A DNA stretch of 64,000 nucleotides from assembly GCF_021202945.1 (NCBI RefSeq), contig NZ_JAJOYR010000002.1, forward strand, positions 919,825-983,824, in the 5' to 3' direction. Source of the stretch: Stenotrophomonas sp. SY1 (GTDB taxonomy: Bacteria; Pseudomonadota; Gammaproteobacteria; Xanthomonadales; Xanthomonadaceae). The notes beneath the pieces are model-generated. The model saw only the letters and a program-made list of their open reading frames with translations. It did no database searches and was not told the origin of the DNA. Positions 63,883-64,000 of this stretch are shown in pieces. Both the position numbers and the translations under genes were made by a program. Every line of letters begins with the position of its first letter. The stretch's first letter is position 1.

Positions 63883-64000
63883 CCCATCCACTCTCCGTCG
63901 AAAACGAATGCCACAGGGCCGGACATCACGATCGGCGCATCATCAGCCGGCCATTGGATGCGCAGATCACCGCCGGGCAGCGACATCACCGCATCACGTT
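63879..64000 (-). CDS. dapF: Diaminopimelate epimerase, C-terminal fragment
   Basis: Only the last 40 codons are inside the window; the gene runs off the right edge. The visible end [13 protein letters not shown], then [16 protein letters not shown], matches the C-terminus of DapF, which makes meso-diaminopimelate for lysine and peptidoglycan. The stop overlaps the DUF484 start by four bases. Confidence 0.88.
   Translation of the reverse strand, partial: RDAVMSLPGGDLRIQWPADDAPIVMSGPVAFVFDGEWMG

Overview
The window looks like chromosomal DNA of a Stenotrophomonas species (Xanthomonadaceae). GC content is high. Ten short palindromes headed GTAG resemble the SMAG repeats of Stenotrophomonas. 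An RND pump has a divergent TetR gene and operator of the SmeT/SmeD type, and two receptors are of the Xanthomonas/Caulobacter TonB-dependent class. No rRNA, tRNA, insertion sequence, prophage or CRISPR array was seen. Genes are dense, with many 4-base start/stop overlaps.

Bases 1-15106 form an amino-sugar (N-acetylglucosamine/chito-oligosaccharide) utilisation locus. A LacI-family regulator (cut by the window edge) and a NagP-like sugar permease face a tandem duplication of one module: glucokinase-type sugar kinase, TonB-dependent receptor and secreted GH20 beta-hexosaminidase. Four copies of the palindrome TGACA-N4-TGTCA sit before the permease and before each kinase, and are probably the operators of the LacI protein. 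The inferred pathway is: outer-membrane uptake by the receptors, trimming by the hexosaminidases, inner-membrane transport by the permease, and phosphorylation by the kinases.

Bases 15197-31135 hold housekeeping and signalling genes: a VanZ-like protein, a MidA-like methyltransferase, a pteridine reductase and folK (folates), a three-gene phosphorelay without an output domain, a short-form 6-phosphogluconate dehydrogenase behind two exported proteins of unknown role, the tail-specific protease prc, lipA-lipB-DUF493, and a CsgG-like exported protein.

Bases 31136-42662 hold an LpxR-like lipid A deacylase and the cell-elongation cluster mreB-mreC-mreD-mrdA-rodA, then mltB-rlpA-dacC. With DUF493-lipB-lipA this matches the classical gammaproteobacterial order, split here by the lpxR and csgG-like genes.

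Bases 42938-53322 are mixed: a PfkB sugar/nucleoside kinase, a HAD phosphatase, a lipoprotein, a metallo-beta-lactamase-fold hydrolase with a divergent TetR regulator, an exported acetamidase/formamidase-like protein, an M1 aminopeptidase lipoprotein, ubiE, a yeast-type cytosine deaminase and a small unknown protein. Several REP-bounded composite repeats lie in the gaps.

Bases 53784-64000 hold the smeE/smeD-like pump genes (no outer-membrane channel gene follows), smeT, the hslV-hslU protease with a possible heat-shock promoter, two small DUF proteins, and the dapF-DUF484-xerC cluster, with dapF cut by the window end.
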